Below, piece by piece: positions 37,916-46,968 of a stretch of DNA of 64,000 bases. Within the stretch, counting starts at the first letter, position 1; each line of letters begins with the position of its first letter. Both the position numbers and the translations under genes were made by a program. The DNA comes from Rhodoferax sp. (GTDB lineage: Bacteria; Pseudomonadota; Gammaproteobacteria; Burkholderiales; Burkholderiaceae_C). The stretch spans positions 62,001 through 126,000 of the forward strand of contig NZ_JAUSLE010000007.1 of assembly GCF_030646845.1 (NCBI RefSeq). The letters are read 5' to 3'. Below the pieces are notes generated by a model, which worked only from the letters and a program-made list of their open reading frames with translations, was not told where the DNA came from and ran no database searches.

Positions 37916-39190
37916 ATGGACTTTGACTACTCACCCAAAACGAAAGACCTTCAAGGCAGATTGCAGTCCTTCATGGACGAGCACATCTATCCATCCGAAG
38001 GTGCTTACCACGCCGAGATTGAGGCCAACACAGCGGCTGGCAAACGCTGGACGCCACTGCAAACCATTGAAAATCTCAAACCCAAGGCGCAGGCTGCCGG
38101 CTTGTGGAACCTGTTCCTGCCGGTGGACAGTGCTGCGGCCTCCGGCTACTCCGGTGCCGGCCTGACCAACCAGGAGTACGCGCCGCTGGCCGAAATCATG
38201 GGCCGCGTGATGTGGTCCAGCGAAGTCTTCAACTGCTCCGCCCCCGACACCGGCAACATGGAGACCATCGCCCGCTATGGCTCGGAGGAAAACAAGGCGC
38301 GCTGGCTCAAGCCCTTGCTCGAAGGCAAGATCCGCTCCGCTTTCGCCATGACCGAGCCCGAAGTGGCTTCCAGTGACGCCACCAACATTCAAACGCGTAT
38401 CGAGCGCCAGGGCGATGACTACGTCATCAACGGTCGCAAGTGGTGGACCTCCGGCGCTGGCGACCCGCGCTGTGCCGTCTACATCACCATGGGCAAGACC
38501 AACCCGGATGCGCCGCGCCATTCGCAGCAAAGCATGGTCATGGTGCCCGCCAATACGCCGGGTATTACCGTCGTCAGGTCGCTCAATGTGATGGGCTATG
38601 ACGACGCGCCGCATGGCCATATGGAAGTCCTGTTTGAGAACGTGCGGGTGCCTGTATCCAACATCTTGTTGGGCGAAGGCCGCGGCTTTGAGATCGCACA
38701 AGGGCGCCTTGGCCCTGGACGCATCCACCACTGCATGCGCCTGATTGGCCTGGCGGAACGCGCCCTGGAGTTGATGTGCAAACGCGCGACGGCGCGGGTT
38801 GCCTTTGGCAAGACCGTTGCCTCGCAAACCGTGACCCAGGAACGCATTGCCGAGTCCCGCTGCAAGATCGACATGGCCCGCCTGCTGACGCTCAAGGCCG
38901 CCTGGATGATGGACATAGCCGGCAACAAGTTTGCCAAGAACGAGATTGCCATGATCAAGGTGGTGGCGCCCAGCATGGCCTGCCAGGTGATCGATTGGGC
39001 GATGCAGGTGCATGGCGGCGGCGGCATGTGTGATGATTTTCCGCTGGCTTACAGCTATGCCAATGCACGCACACTGCGTTTTGCCGACGGCCCGGACGAA
39101 GTACACCGCAACTCCATCGCCAAGATGGAACTGGGCAAGTACGCGGCCAGCCCCAAGCCCGTCGAGATGCCCGTGACACGCGGCTGCTAA
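37916..39190 (+). CDS. Acyl-CoA dehydrogenase (ACAD10/11-like)
   Basis: 424 residues. [20 protein letters not shown] is the FAD/substrate-binding signature; [46 protein letters not shown] and [19 protein letters not shown] complete the fold. Together with the preceding kinase it would turn a 4-phospho-acyl-CoA into an enoyl-CoA, by analogy with LvaA/LvaC and ACAD10/11. The long antisense ORF is a shadow. Confidence 0.93.
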   Translation: MDFDYSPKTKDLQGRLQSFMDEHIYPSEGAYHAEIEANTAAGKRWTPLQTIENLKPKAQAAGLWNLFLPVDSAAASGYSGAGLTNQEYAPLAEIMGRVMWSSEVFNCSAPDTGNMETIARYGSEENKARWLKPLLEGKIRSAFAMTEPEVASSDATNIQTRIERQGDDYVINGRKWWTSGAGDPRCAVYITMGKTNPDAPRHSQQSMVMVPANTPGITVVRSLNVMGYDDAPHGHMEVLFENVRVPVSNILLGEGRGFEIAQGRLGPGRIHHCMRLIGLAERALELMCKRATARVAFGKTVASQTVTQERIAESRCKIDMARLLTLKAAWMMDIAGNKFAKNEIAMIKVVAPSMACQVIDWAMQVHGGGGMCDDFPLAYSYANARTLRFADGPDEVHRNSIAKMELGKYAASPKPVEMPVTRGC

Positions 39191-39225
39191 TGAGTCCAGC
39201 ATCGGCCATCCGGTCGATGCTCTTG

Positions 39226-39274
39226 TTTTGATAGCTGGTAGCGCTTATTCCACGTGGGCTAGAGCGCTATTACT
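39226..39274 (+). repeat. Dispersed palindromic repeat, intergenic copy
   Basis: TTTTGATAGCTGGTAGCGC ... GGGCTAGAGCGCTATTACT, between the acyl-CoA dehydrogenase and GST genes. AGCGC/GCGCT arms give a palindrome. This is the best-preserved copy in the window. Confidence 0.75.
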
Positions 39275-39291
39275 CTTGAAAGAGGCGTCTC

Positions 39292-39996
39292 ATGATCAAT
39301 CTCTATTCCTGGCCCACCCCGAACGGGCACAAGGTCCACATCATGCTGGAAGAGTGTGGGTACCGGCTGGGGCGTGACTGGCAGGTTCACCCCGTCAATA
39401 TTGGCGCCGGCGACCAGTTCAAGCCGGAGTTCTTGAAGATCAGTCCCAACAACAAGATTCCGGCATTGGTCGACTCTCAGGGTCCGGACGGCAAGCCAAT
39501 CGCCCTGTTTGAGTCCGGCGCCATCCTGTTGTACCTTGCCGCCAAGACCGGCAAGTTCCTGCCAAAGAGCGACCGCCAGAAATTCGAAGTGCTGCAGTGG
39601 CTCATGTTCCAGATGGGCGGCGTTGGCCCCATGCTGGGACAGGCCCACCATTTCCGCATTTACGCACCCGAGAAAATCGAGTATGCGGTGAACCGCTATA
39701 CCAACGAAGCCAAACGGCTCTACGGGGTGATGAACCAACAGCTGACCCGGCACCGCTACATGGCCGGCAACAGCTATTCCATTGCGGACATTGCCATCTT
39801 CCCGTGGCTACGGAGCTGGCAAAACCAGGGCATTGACTGGGCGGACTACCCGCAGCTCAAAGTCTGGTTTGACAAGATCGCGCAGCGGCCCGCCGTGAAG
39901 CGTGGCGTCGCCGTGCTGGCGGATCTTCGCAAACCCATCACTGACGACAAGGCGCGCGACATCCTGTTCGGCAAGACGCAGTATCAGGCGCGTTGA
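39292..39996 (+). CDS. Glutathione S-transferase (YfcG/Nu-class type)
   Basis: 234 residues. TPNGHKVHIMLEECG, NNKIPALVDSQGPDGKPIALFESGAILLYLA and WLMFQMGGVGPMLGQAHHF match the YfcG/YghU group, which often has glutathione-disulfide reductase activity. AAAGAGGCG precedes the ATG. Its stop lies nine bases from that of the convergent HD-GYP gene. Confidence 0.92.
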   Translation: MINLYSWPTPNGHKVHIMLEECGYRLGRDWQVHPVNIGAGDQFKPEFLKISPNNKIPALVDSQGPDGKPIALFESGAILLYLAAKTGKFLPKSDRQKFEVLQWLMFQMGGVGPMLGQAHHFRIYAPEKIEYAVNRYTNEAKRLYGVMNQQLTRHRYMAGNSYSIADIAIFPWLRSWQNQGIDWADYPQLKVWFDKIAQRPAVKRGVAVLADLRKPITDDKARDILFGKTQYQAR

Positions 39997-40005
39997 AGCA
40001 ACACC

Positions 40006-41244
40006 TCACCACGGCGCCTTGGGCAGCCCTGACCACAACTCATTGAGATCGGGAAAACGCCATTTTTCCGGATCTTCACGACCGGCAATTTTTTCGATGG
40101 TCTCCGGACGGGAGAGATCGATGACCTGCGGCACGATGCGCATGTTTGACTTGGTGGAAAAGAACACTTTGACGCTCGGTGTCGTCAATGACTTGCCGGT
40201 CTGCTCAACCACGACACCAATGCGCCCGGAGGTCAGTCGAACCAGCGAGCCAACGGGGTAAATGCCCATGCTCTTCACAAAGGCCTGAAAAACCTTGGGA
40301 TCGAAATGACCGTTGGCCCATTCGGCCATCTTGCGCAGGGACTCTGCCGGGTCCCAGCCCGACTTGTAGGGTCGATTGGATGTGATGGCGTCATACACGT
40401 CGCACACCGCGCCCATCTTGGCGAACAGACTGATCTCGTCGCCCTTCAAACCCTTGGGATACCCCGAACCATCGGTCTTCTCATGGTGATGCAGACAGAC
40501 ATCCAGCACCATGGGATCGACATTTTCGCCGCGCAGCAGCATCTTGTGCCCCTCCACCGGGTGACTCTTGATGATGGCAAACTCGGCTTCCGTAAGTTTG
40601 CCCGGCTTGTTCAGCACGGCCATCGGCATGACTGCCTTGCCCAGATCGTGCAACAACCCAGACAGACCGGCCGATCGCGTCTGGGCATCATCAAAACCCA
40701 ATTGCTTGGACAGCGCCACCATCATGGCGCAGACGGCCACCGAATGCATGTAGGTGTAGTCGTCCACCGTCTTGAGCCGGGCCAGGCTGATGAGCGCGCC
40801 AGGGTTGCGGGAAACCGAATCCGATATCTCCTCGACCAGCTGCTTCGCGCCGCCCACGTCCACGGTGTTGCCCATGCGTGCTTCTTCAAACATGGAGACC
40901 ACCGCCTTTTTGGCCTGCTGGCAGATTCTGGTCGCACGCTCAATTTCCAGAGCGGCAGAAACCGGGGCGATTTGCCGCTGCTCGTTGACCACCTGCTCCA
41001 GTTCAGCTTCAACCTGGGCTTCGGATTCCGCCTCGGAAACAGCGGCTTCTCCGGCAGCAACATCCAGGCCTTTGTCGCAGTCAATCCAAACCTCCTTGAT
41101 ACTGCTGCTCAAGATGGCTTCAATATCTTTGGGATCGGTCAGGACAAATCCCGAACGCCAAAACGGATGCTCCATCCAGGAGCCGCAGAACTCCTTGAGA
41201 TGCATTCCCAAGGTGAGTTGATCAACGCTGATACGTTTAAGCAT
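40006..41244 (-). CDS. HD-GYP domain protein (c-di-GMP phosphodiesterase)
   Basis: 412 residues from ATG 41244; a TTG at 41265 is an alternative. An N-terminal DUF3391-type region (about 1-120) is followed by an HD-GYP domain with LLHDLGKAVMP, HP..GH, and the signature HHHEKTDGSGYPKGLKG, all key residues intact. It should hydrolyse c-di-GMP. It is the last gene of the msh block, 32 nt after mshN, and MshE has a c-di-GMP-binding motif, so a role in pilus control is likely (inference). Confidence 0.92.
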   Translation of the reverse strand: MLKRISVDQLTLGMHLKEFCGSWMEHPFWRSGFVLTDPKDIEAILSSSIKEVWIDCDKGLDVAAGEAAVSEAESEAQVEAELEQVVNEQRQIAPVSAALEIERATRICQQAKKAVVSMFEEARMGNTVDVGGAKQLVEEISDSVSRNPGALISLARLKTVDDYTYMHSVAVCAMMVALSKQLGFDDAQTRSAGLSGLLHDLGKAVMPMAVLNKPGKLTEAEFAIIKSHPVEGHKMLLRGENVDPMVLDVCLHHHEKTDGSGYPKGLKGDEISLFAKMGAVCDVYDAITSNRPYKSGWDPAESLRKMAEWANGHFDPKVFQAFVKSMGIYPVGSLVRLTSGRIGVVVEQTGKSLTTPSVKVFFSTKSNMRIVPQVIDLSRPETIEKIAGREDPEKWRFPDLNELWSGLPKAPW

Positions 41245-41276
41245 GTGGGGTACGGATACTTGCAAGAGTTTGGACG

Positions 41277-42437
41277 TCAGCGCTCACGCAGCGGAACACC
41301 CAGTTGCCGAAGATATGCGGCCACTTCGCGACTGAGCACACCGCCGGCGCGGGCCTTCTCGGCCAACTCCGCCGCAGCGGCGGTTTGCCCCTGGGCTGCC
41401 AGCGAGACCGCTGCGCCCAGCATCCAGCGTGGCTCGTCCGGTCGCAGTTTCAGGGCCATCAAATAGGCCGCCGCAGACTCCTGGTGGCGCCCCAGGCGCT
41501 GCGCCGCATTGCCCCGTACCGCCCAGACGTCGGCAAAACCAGACAAGGCCGGCTCCAGACGCGTCAGCATTGCCAGCGCCTGGCTCACCTGCCCCTGCGC
41601 CAGTTCCATGCGTGCCAGTTCGCGGGCCAGCGAGGCCAATACCGAATTGTTGCCGGAAGACGAGCCGGCAAGATTTGCCCGTTCGGCAACGGTCAGCGCC
41701 TCGCGCAGAAGATCAATGGCTGCGTCGTGAGAACCCGAATTCCAGAGGCTTTGCGCCTGTGCCAATGCTTCCAGTGCGGGCGATTGGCGCGGGGGACTGG
41801 GCGGCACAACCGTGGCAGCGGCGGGAACGGCTGAAGGCGACGCAGGTGCTCGCTCCGTCAATGCCCGCTCAGGCAAAGGTTGCGGTGCGCCGACCGCGTT
41901 GGGGCTGGCTGCCGCGTCAACGCGCGGTACGCCCTTGAAGGTATTGTCCATCTTCAAGGATACAGCCGCTGGCGCACGCGATTCAAAAGCAGCTGACTTT
42001 GCCGTCACAGGCGGTGCGACGGCGGCCGACTTTGGCAGCCCGTTGGTCATCTCGACGGCGGTGGCCCCAGGACTGGTCGCGATGACTTGTTCGACCTCTT
42101 TCTGCGCAACGGCGGGAACGGCGCCTGTCGTCGCGACGATCGCGGATGGGGCCGTTGCAGCTATCGGCACCCCCTTCACCTGCTCGACCCGGGCTTGCGG
42201 GGAGGCACCCTGATTCAGGAACCACCACGCGCCAGCTGCCCCACCCAGCACCATGACGGCGACGACCGCCAGAATTGCGATGCTCGGTGAACCACGCCTC
42301 TGTCTGGCACGTTCGGCATCGTTCACGATCCGCGTGCCGCGCGCCATATCGGCGTGCGGTTCGCGGGATTGAACCGGCCCCGTGTCCGCAGCCTGGCGGC
42401 TGTCAAGGTCACGCAGCATTTTGTTGATCACACTCAC
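41277..42437 (-). CDS. mshN: MSHA pilus biogenesis protein MshN (TPR)
   Basis: 386 residues from a GTG at 42437, preceded by GGAGGG; the N-terminus SVINKMLRDLDSRQ is the MshN start. A membrane anchor (SIAILAVVAVMVLGGAAGAWWFL), a long Ala/Pro-rich linker, and a C-terminal TPR region (about 230-386) follow. It overlaps mshM by GTGA. It helps assemble the pilus apparatus in the inner membrane/periplasm. The poorly conserved linker makes family scores low. Confidence 0.85.
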   Translation of the reverse strand: MSVINKMLRDLDSRQAADTGPVQSREPHADMARGTRIVNDAERARQRRGSPSIAILAVVAVMVLGGAAGAWWFLNQGASPQARVEQVKGVPIAATAPSAIVATTGAVPAVAQKEVEQVIATSPGATAVEMTNGLPKSAAVAPPVTAKSAAFESRAPAAVSLKMDNTFKGVPRVDAAASPNAVGAPQPLPERALTERAPASPSAVPAAATVVPPSPPRQSPALEALAQAQSLWNSGSHDAAIDLLREALTVAERANLAGSSSGNNSVLASLARELARMELAQGQVSQALAMLTRLEPALSGFADVWAVRGNAAQRLGRHQESAAAYLMALKLRPDEPRWMLGAAVSLAAQGQTAAAAELAEKARAGGVLSREVAAYLRQLGVPLRER

Positions 42438-43369
42438 AGCGACCCTCCGGAATGATGATCTTGAACCTGCCTGGCCGACGCCTTTGTGTCTCCTGCCCCC
42501 TTGCTGCGTCCGACACGCTTCCATCGGGACCACCACGGCACCGCTGCCAGCACGCCCGGGGTTTCGGCGGCAGCCAGGCGCACATGGCGCACGTTCACGC
42601 GGTGCTCGTTCTCACCATACGCCAGCATCAGGCACTTGTGTGCCAGCACATTGATGAGCCGCGGCACCCCCCCGCTAAAGCGGGCGATAGCCTGCGCGGC
42701 ATCGGCCTCAAACACCTTGGTATCCGTGGCGTTGCTTAGCGCTGCCGTGGCCATGCGATGCGCCAGATAGGCCGGTACCCGCTGGGCCATCATCGGCCCG
42801 AGGTATTCGCTGAAGGTGATGCGTTGCAGCAGCTGCCGAATCTCGGGGCGCGACAGCTTCTCGTCGAGTTCCGGCTGCCCCAGCAAAACAATCTGCAGTA
42901 ACTTGCGTTTTTCTGTTTCCAGGTTCGACAGCAGGCGAAGACTCTCCACCGTACGCAAGGGAATCGCCTGCGCCTCATCAATACACACCACCACGGGGCG
43001 ACCCGTCTCGGCGTGCTTCAAAAGACAGCCGCGCAGCGCGTTGAGGACGGTGTGCCGGTTCAGGGGCGGCGCCACATCAACACTCAACTCATGGGTCAAT
43101 GCCATCAGCAGATCATCGGGACCCATGTCCGGGTTGGGTATGTAGGCCGTGACACATTCGCCCTGCAGGGTGTTGAGCAACTGCCGGCATAACACCGTCT
43201 TGCCGCAACCGACCTCCCCCACAATTTTCAGAAAGCCTTCACCACTGCGCAGCGCGACCAGGAGCATGTTGAGCGCCGCCTGCGCGCCTTCGTGTGGGTA
43301 AAAAAAGGCACTGTCCGGCGTGATGGAGAACGGCGCCTCCCGCAAGGAAAAATGCCGCGAATACATCAC
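42434..43369 (-). CDS. mshM: MSHA biogenesis ATPase MshM (ExeA-like)
   Basis: 311 residues. FSLREAPFSITPDSAFFYP is the MshM/ExeA start; Walker A GEVGCGKTVLCRQLL and Walker B VVVCIDEAQAIP are intact. AAA ATPase thought to help assemble the secretin. It overlaps mshL by four bases and mshN by four. Confidence 0.92.
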   Translation of the reverse strand: MMYSRHFSLREAPFSITPDSAFFYPHEGAQAALNMLLVALRSGEGFLKIVGEVGCGKTVLCRQLLNTLQGECVTAYIPNPDMGPDDLLMALTHELSVDVAPPLNRHTVLNALRGCLLKHAETGRPVVVCIDEAQAIPLRTVESLRLLSNLETEKRKLLQIVLLGQPELDEKLSRPEIRQLLQRITFSEYLGPMMAQRVPAYLAHRMATAALSNATDTKVFEADAAQAIARFSGGVPRLINVLAHKCLMLAYGENEHRVNVRHVRLAAAETPGVLAAVPWWSRWKRVGRSKGAGDTKASARQVQDHHSGGSL

Positions 43370-45171
43370 TTCACAAGACTTCTTGACCTGGAGTCATCCA
43401 CGGTGCCATCAATGCGAATGACCCGCGCGCGCACAGCATCCATGTCATCCAGCGCCGCGCGTGTCCGGCGAGTTTGCGCTTCCCAGTCCTGCGCCGTGCG
43501 GATGATGGTTGGTTTGATCAGTACCACCACCTCTTTTTTTCGCCCGGTGTTGGCCCGGTTGCCAAACAATGAAGACAGAACAGGCAGGTCAGTCGTGCCC
43601 GGCACACCGGATGCGCTTCGGCTGGATTCCATCTGCATCAGCCCGCCGATGGCCACAATGCTGCCGTCCTGAATTCGCACCAGTGTGTCCGTCTCATTCA
43701 CGCTGCTGAACGCCAGCGGCAAACGGTAATTGCCGATGCTGCCCAAATCAACCTGCTTGGTTTTTTCCGTGACGGTCGTGACAGAGGGATGAACGTGCAA
43801 GGTGACATTGCTGCCGTCATCAATCTGGGGGGTGACATCAAGCGAAATGCCGGAGAAGAATGACGTCAGCGCAATGGTGGGGGACGTGATCGTCGCACCC
43901 GTATTCGATGACGCTACCGTCGTGGATCCCCCGGTAACACCCGTCACAAAAAACTCATCGGATCCCACCTTCAACACAGCCTTCTGGTTGTTGAGAGTGG
44001 CCACCCGGGGGCTGGACAGCGTCTGAACATCACCCTGCGTTTCCAGAAATCCCAATACGGCTGCAAACCTGCTGGTCGCCAAAGCCAGACCAAACAAGCC
44101 ACCGCCGGCGGCCACCGACGGAATTGGCACAACACCAGGCAAAACGGTGTTCCCGTTCTGCAGCAGGGGGTTCGTCGTGGCAACGCCACTGCCCAACACG
44201 CCAGCGACCAGGGTAGACGACCCTTCGGTACCAAAAGCCGCCCAATTCACGCCGCTTTGAAAACCGTCACGCAACTCCACTTCAACGATTTTGGCTTCCA
44301 GCATGACTTGCCGCTCGACGGCAATCTGCGCCGCCTTGAGGAATTTGTCCACTTGACGCAATTCATCCGGCATGGCCCGCACTGCCATGATGCCGGCTTG
44401 CGGGCTGATGATGACACTGCGCCCTTCACCGCTGCCAATCAGACCCCGCGCCGCGCCCGCAAGCTCTGCCCAGAAATCAGTTTTGCTGGTAGTCAGGACG
44501 CGGCTGCTCTCGGGCTGCTGACCGTTGCCCGATGCGGGCGTGGGCGAAGGTGTCGCAGAACTGCCTGACGTAACGGACTGGAGCGCAGCACCGGACGCCA
44601 CGCGCAACTCGCTGTTGCCGACACGCTGGGAGTTCGGGTAATTAACCGTGAAAATCCGGGTCTGAAGGGTAGGCGCATAGATGGTGATGCGGCGGCCTTC
44701 CATCTTGAAATCGTAGCCATACACATCGCGAATTGCCTCCAGCGCTTCAGCCACCGTCACGCCGCGCAGGGTCACTGACAGGGTGCCGGCCACATCCGGA
44801 TGCATCAACATGCTGTAGCGCGTGTCCGCCACGATCGCCAAAAATACCTCACGTGCCTGGGCATTGTTGACCAGCAGATCCAGCCGGGGCTCAGGGGGCA
44901 GCAGCACGACCGGCGGCGCGGGTTCCGCCAGCGCGTCACTGATACGCGACGGCACAGCGACCGGCTTGGCGGCCGCGTCCGCTGGCAGGTCGGCGCGAAC
45001 GGTCGCACTCACATCAGGCGTTCGCAGCGGCCGATCCGCGGCACAGCCGGCGAGCATACCCACACCCAGTGCAGCACACAGGGCGGACATGGCGAACGAC
45101 CGCGTCGATCCGGTGTGCCCCGTCTGTTTGTTTTCAATAATGTCAATCATGATGTGGGCATTTCGAGTCAT
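43366..45171 (-). CDS. mshL: MSHA pilus secretin MshL
   Basis: 601 residues from ATG 45171, with GAGG nine bases upstream; a GTG at 45186 overlapping mshK's stop is an alternative. A lipobox (MLAGC) follows the N-terminal leader. N0/N1 domains precede the secretin core with VGSDEFFVTGV and VRIQDGSIVAIGGLMQ. It forms the outer-membrane pore of the pilus. Confidence 0.9.
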   Translation of the reverse strand: MTRNAHIMIDIIENKQTGHTGSTRSFAMSALCAALGVGMLAGCAADRPLRTPDVSATVRADLPADAAAKPVAVPSRISDALAEPAPPVVLLPPEPRLDLLVNNAQAREVFLAIVADTRYSMLMHPDVAGTLSVTLRGVTVAEALEAIRDVYGYDFKMEGRRITIYAPTLQTRIFTVNYPNSQRVGNSELRVASGAALQSVTSGSSATPSPTPASGNGQQPESSRVLTTSKTDFWAELAGAARGLIGSGEGRSVIISPQAGIMAVRAMPDELRQVDKFLKAAQIAVERQVMLEAKIVEVELRDGFQSGVNWAAFGTEGSSTLVAGVLGSGVATTNPLLQNGNTVLPGVVPIPSVAAGGGLFGLALATSRFAAVLGFLETQGDVQTLSSPRVATLNNQKAVLKVGSDEFFVTGVTGGSTTVASSNTGATITSPTIALTSFFSGISLDVTPQIDDGSNVTLHVHPSVTTVTEKTKQVDLGSIGNYRLPLAFSSVNETDTLVRIQDGSIVAIGGLMQMESSRSASGVPGTTDLPVLSSLFGNRANTGRKKEVVVLIKPTIIRTAQDWEAQTRRTRAALDDMDAVRARVIRIDGTVDDSRSRSLVK

Positions 45172-45182
45172 TGAGATGGACC

Positions 45183-45608
45183 TCACGGCTGAACGCCGGT
45201 ACGAGGTGCGACGGGGGAAGATGTCTTGGAGGAAGGTGCCGCCGTGCGGCGCTGGATACCAGAGAACTGGGACACTTTGCGCAACACGCCGCCTTCGCGC
45301 AGCCAGACTTCGGTCTCGGTGATGCGTTCGATGCGAACACGGCCGAGCATTTGACCCTCCGCATAAAGCCGGGTCCCGACAACCAGATGGGGGCGTCCAT
45401 TGCGAACGATGACGGTCATGGCCCCCGGCTCAGCACTGAAGGGCTTCGCATCCGGCCCGGCGTTGCCAAGGCCCGCCTCAACCGGAGGCACAGTAGGGTC
45501 ACGCAGACTCTGTGCATCAGCGGTACCCAACGAGACGGCCAGCAAGAGACCAACAGGCCAGCCCAGCGCCAGCATCCGTGCAATGGCCGATTTGCAGAAC
45601 TGCATCAT
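45183..45608 (-). CDS. mshK: MSHA pilus biogenesis protein MshK
   Basis: 141 residues from the ATG at 45608, which overlaps the mshJ stop (ATGATG). Signal peptide ending GTADAQ, then SLRDPTVPP and a small beta-rich domain LVVGTRLYAEGQMLGRVRIERI, similar to PilP/MshK periplasmic lipoproteins. It links the inner-membrane assembly with the secretin MshL (by analogy with PilP). Confidence 0.78.
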   Translation of the reverse strand: MMQFCKSAIARMLALGWPVGLLLAVSLGTADAQSLRDPTVPPVEAGLGNAGPDAKPFSAEPGAMTVIVRNGRPHLVVGTRLYAEGQMLGRVRIERITETEVWLREGGVLRKVSQFSGIQRRTAAPSSKTSSPVAPRTGVQP

Positions 45609-46249
45609 GGCTGCACCCCAACCAAAAATAATTGCAACGTCAACTCGGGAGGAAGCTTTTCGCTCTTGACCTTCATTGCCCCCCAACGCACATTCGGCAG
45701 CGCCTTCTCAAGCGTCTGAACGTATCGCGTCAACTCGGGGTAGGGCCCAGACACTGTCAACTCCACTCCTTGCTTCGTAAGCCCAACGGGCACCGGGCCA
45801 GCGCCTGTTCCCGCAATTTGCGTTTTGGCAATGGCAGCCTCGGGGGCCACCGCGGAGGTGCGTACCAGTGTCAACCCGTCATGGCGGCGCAGGAAATGGG
45901 TCAACACTTGCGCAAGGGGCGTCTCACCGGTTGCCGCCGGCAACGAGTTTTTGATATTCTGGTTTACGGTATCCAGACGAGCCTTCACGACAACGATTTC
46001 ATCGCGCAACGCTTTGCCCGTATCCAGCGGCTGGGCAATGGTCTTCAATTCATCACGGGCTCGTTGCAGCTCAGCACTTTGCGTCGCAAATCGCTGGGTT
46101 AACTGCTTGTGCGCCACCTGCGCTGGCGACAGCCACACCACATCGGCCAGAGCCATGCTGCAGGCAATGACCGACAGGAACAAGAACACACGTTCGCGCA
46201 GACTCAACGCATTGATGCGCGCAGACATCGTTTCCCACCAGCGCTTCAT
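45605..46249 (-). CDS. mshJ: MSHA pilus biogenesis protein MshJ (GspM/PilO-like)
   Basis: 214 residues with one membrane segment (ERVFLFLSVIACSMALADVVWL), a coiled-coil region (LTQRFATQSAELQRARDELKTI) and a ferredoxin-like C-terminal domain. It belongs to the PilO/GspM-like inner-membrane subunits. Overlaps mshK and the preceding PilN-like gene by four bases. Confidence 0.82.
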   Translation of the reverse strand: MKRWWETMSARINALSLRERVFLFLSVIACSMALADVVWLSPAQVAHKQLTQRFATQSAELQRARDELKTIAQPLDTGKALRDEIVVVKARLDTVNQNIKNSLPAATGETPLAQVLTHFLRRHDGLTLVRTSAVAPEAAIAKTQIAGTGAGPVPVGLTKQGVELTVSGPYPELTRYVQTLEKALPNVRWGAMKVKSEKLPPELTLQLFLVGVQP

Positions 46250-46932
46250 GGCTTGCTCCCCGCCGCCGTGGAAGGATTGCCAACAGCGCTGACCAGACTA
46301 AAGGACCACACGGCGCGCGGCGCAGGGGATGCGGTGGACAGTGCACCAGCCGAACCACCCACCACGGCCTTGATCATTGCCGCGCTGGCGTTCTCCACCT
46401 TGACGGTTGAGAGCTTTTGCCCTTTCAGGAGGGGACTTGCCGCAAGCTTGCCCACCCATTCATTGAGCGCCGCTGGCTCAAGGGTAAAGCCACTGACATC
46501 GAGCTGATTCTCATCGGCCTTCACCTCCGTGATCCAGACCTGTACCGGAATGCTTTGGGCGAGCAGCTGCAGCCGGGCCGAATGTCCCCAGCCAGGCGCG
46601 AACAGGCCGCGCTGCAGTTCCTCCATCAATTTTTCGCGCTGAAGCAATTCAGCCCGTTGACCCTGAAGTTCTTGCGTCAAGACTGCTTCGAGCGGGCCGG
46701 CGCCCGCCTTGCCTTTTTGTATCGCTGATTGCAGACTTTCAAGCTCGCGCGACTGCGACGCCAGCGTTTTCCTGAATCCGTCACTGGCCGCATTGAGGTT
46801 CCATATCCAGTAGGCGCACAGGGCGCCCCCCAGGAGAACAAAGACGGCCAACGCCTGCACCATGGTTTGCGCCGAAAAGTAACGCTTTTGCGTTAGCAGA
46901 ATCGGGGTGCAGAGATTGATTTGCTGGGGCAT
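46246..46932 (-). CDS. PilN-like MSHA biogenesis protein
   Basis: 228 residues: MPQQINLCTPILL, the PilN N-terminal peptide that binds PilM-like proteins, then a membrane segment (ALAVFVLLGGALCAYWIW) and a coiled coil. It sits between mshI and mshJ, where a PilN-like subunit is expected. Overlaps mshJ by four bases; 36 nt from mshI. Confidence 0.85.
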   Translation of the reverse strand: MPQQINLCTPILLTQKRYFSAQTMVQALAVFVLLGGALCAYWIWNLNAASDGFRKTLASQSRELESLQSAIQKGKAGAGPLEAVLTQELQGQRAELLQREKLMEELQRGLFAPGWGHSARLQLLAQSIPVQVWITEVKADENQLDVSGFTLEPAALNEWVGKLAASPLLKGQKLSTVKVENASAAMIKAVVGGSAGALSTASPAPRAVWSFSLVSAVGNPSTAAGSKP

Positions 46933-46968
46933 GGTGGCAGAAGGTGTCCGGGTAATCGTCTTGTGAAT

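Noticed and set aside
37931..39202. 423-codon minus-strand ORF over the acyl-CoA dehydrogenase
   Set aside because: Antisense shadow of a well-supported gene; low-complexity His/Gly/Ala-rich translation.
40306..41466. 386-codon plus-strand ORF over the HD-GYP gene and mshN
   Set aside because: Spans two genes of opposite strand and shows no recognisable domain.
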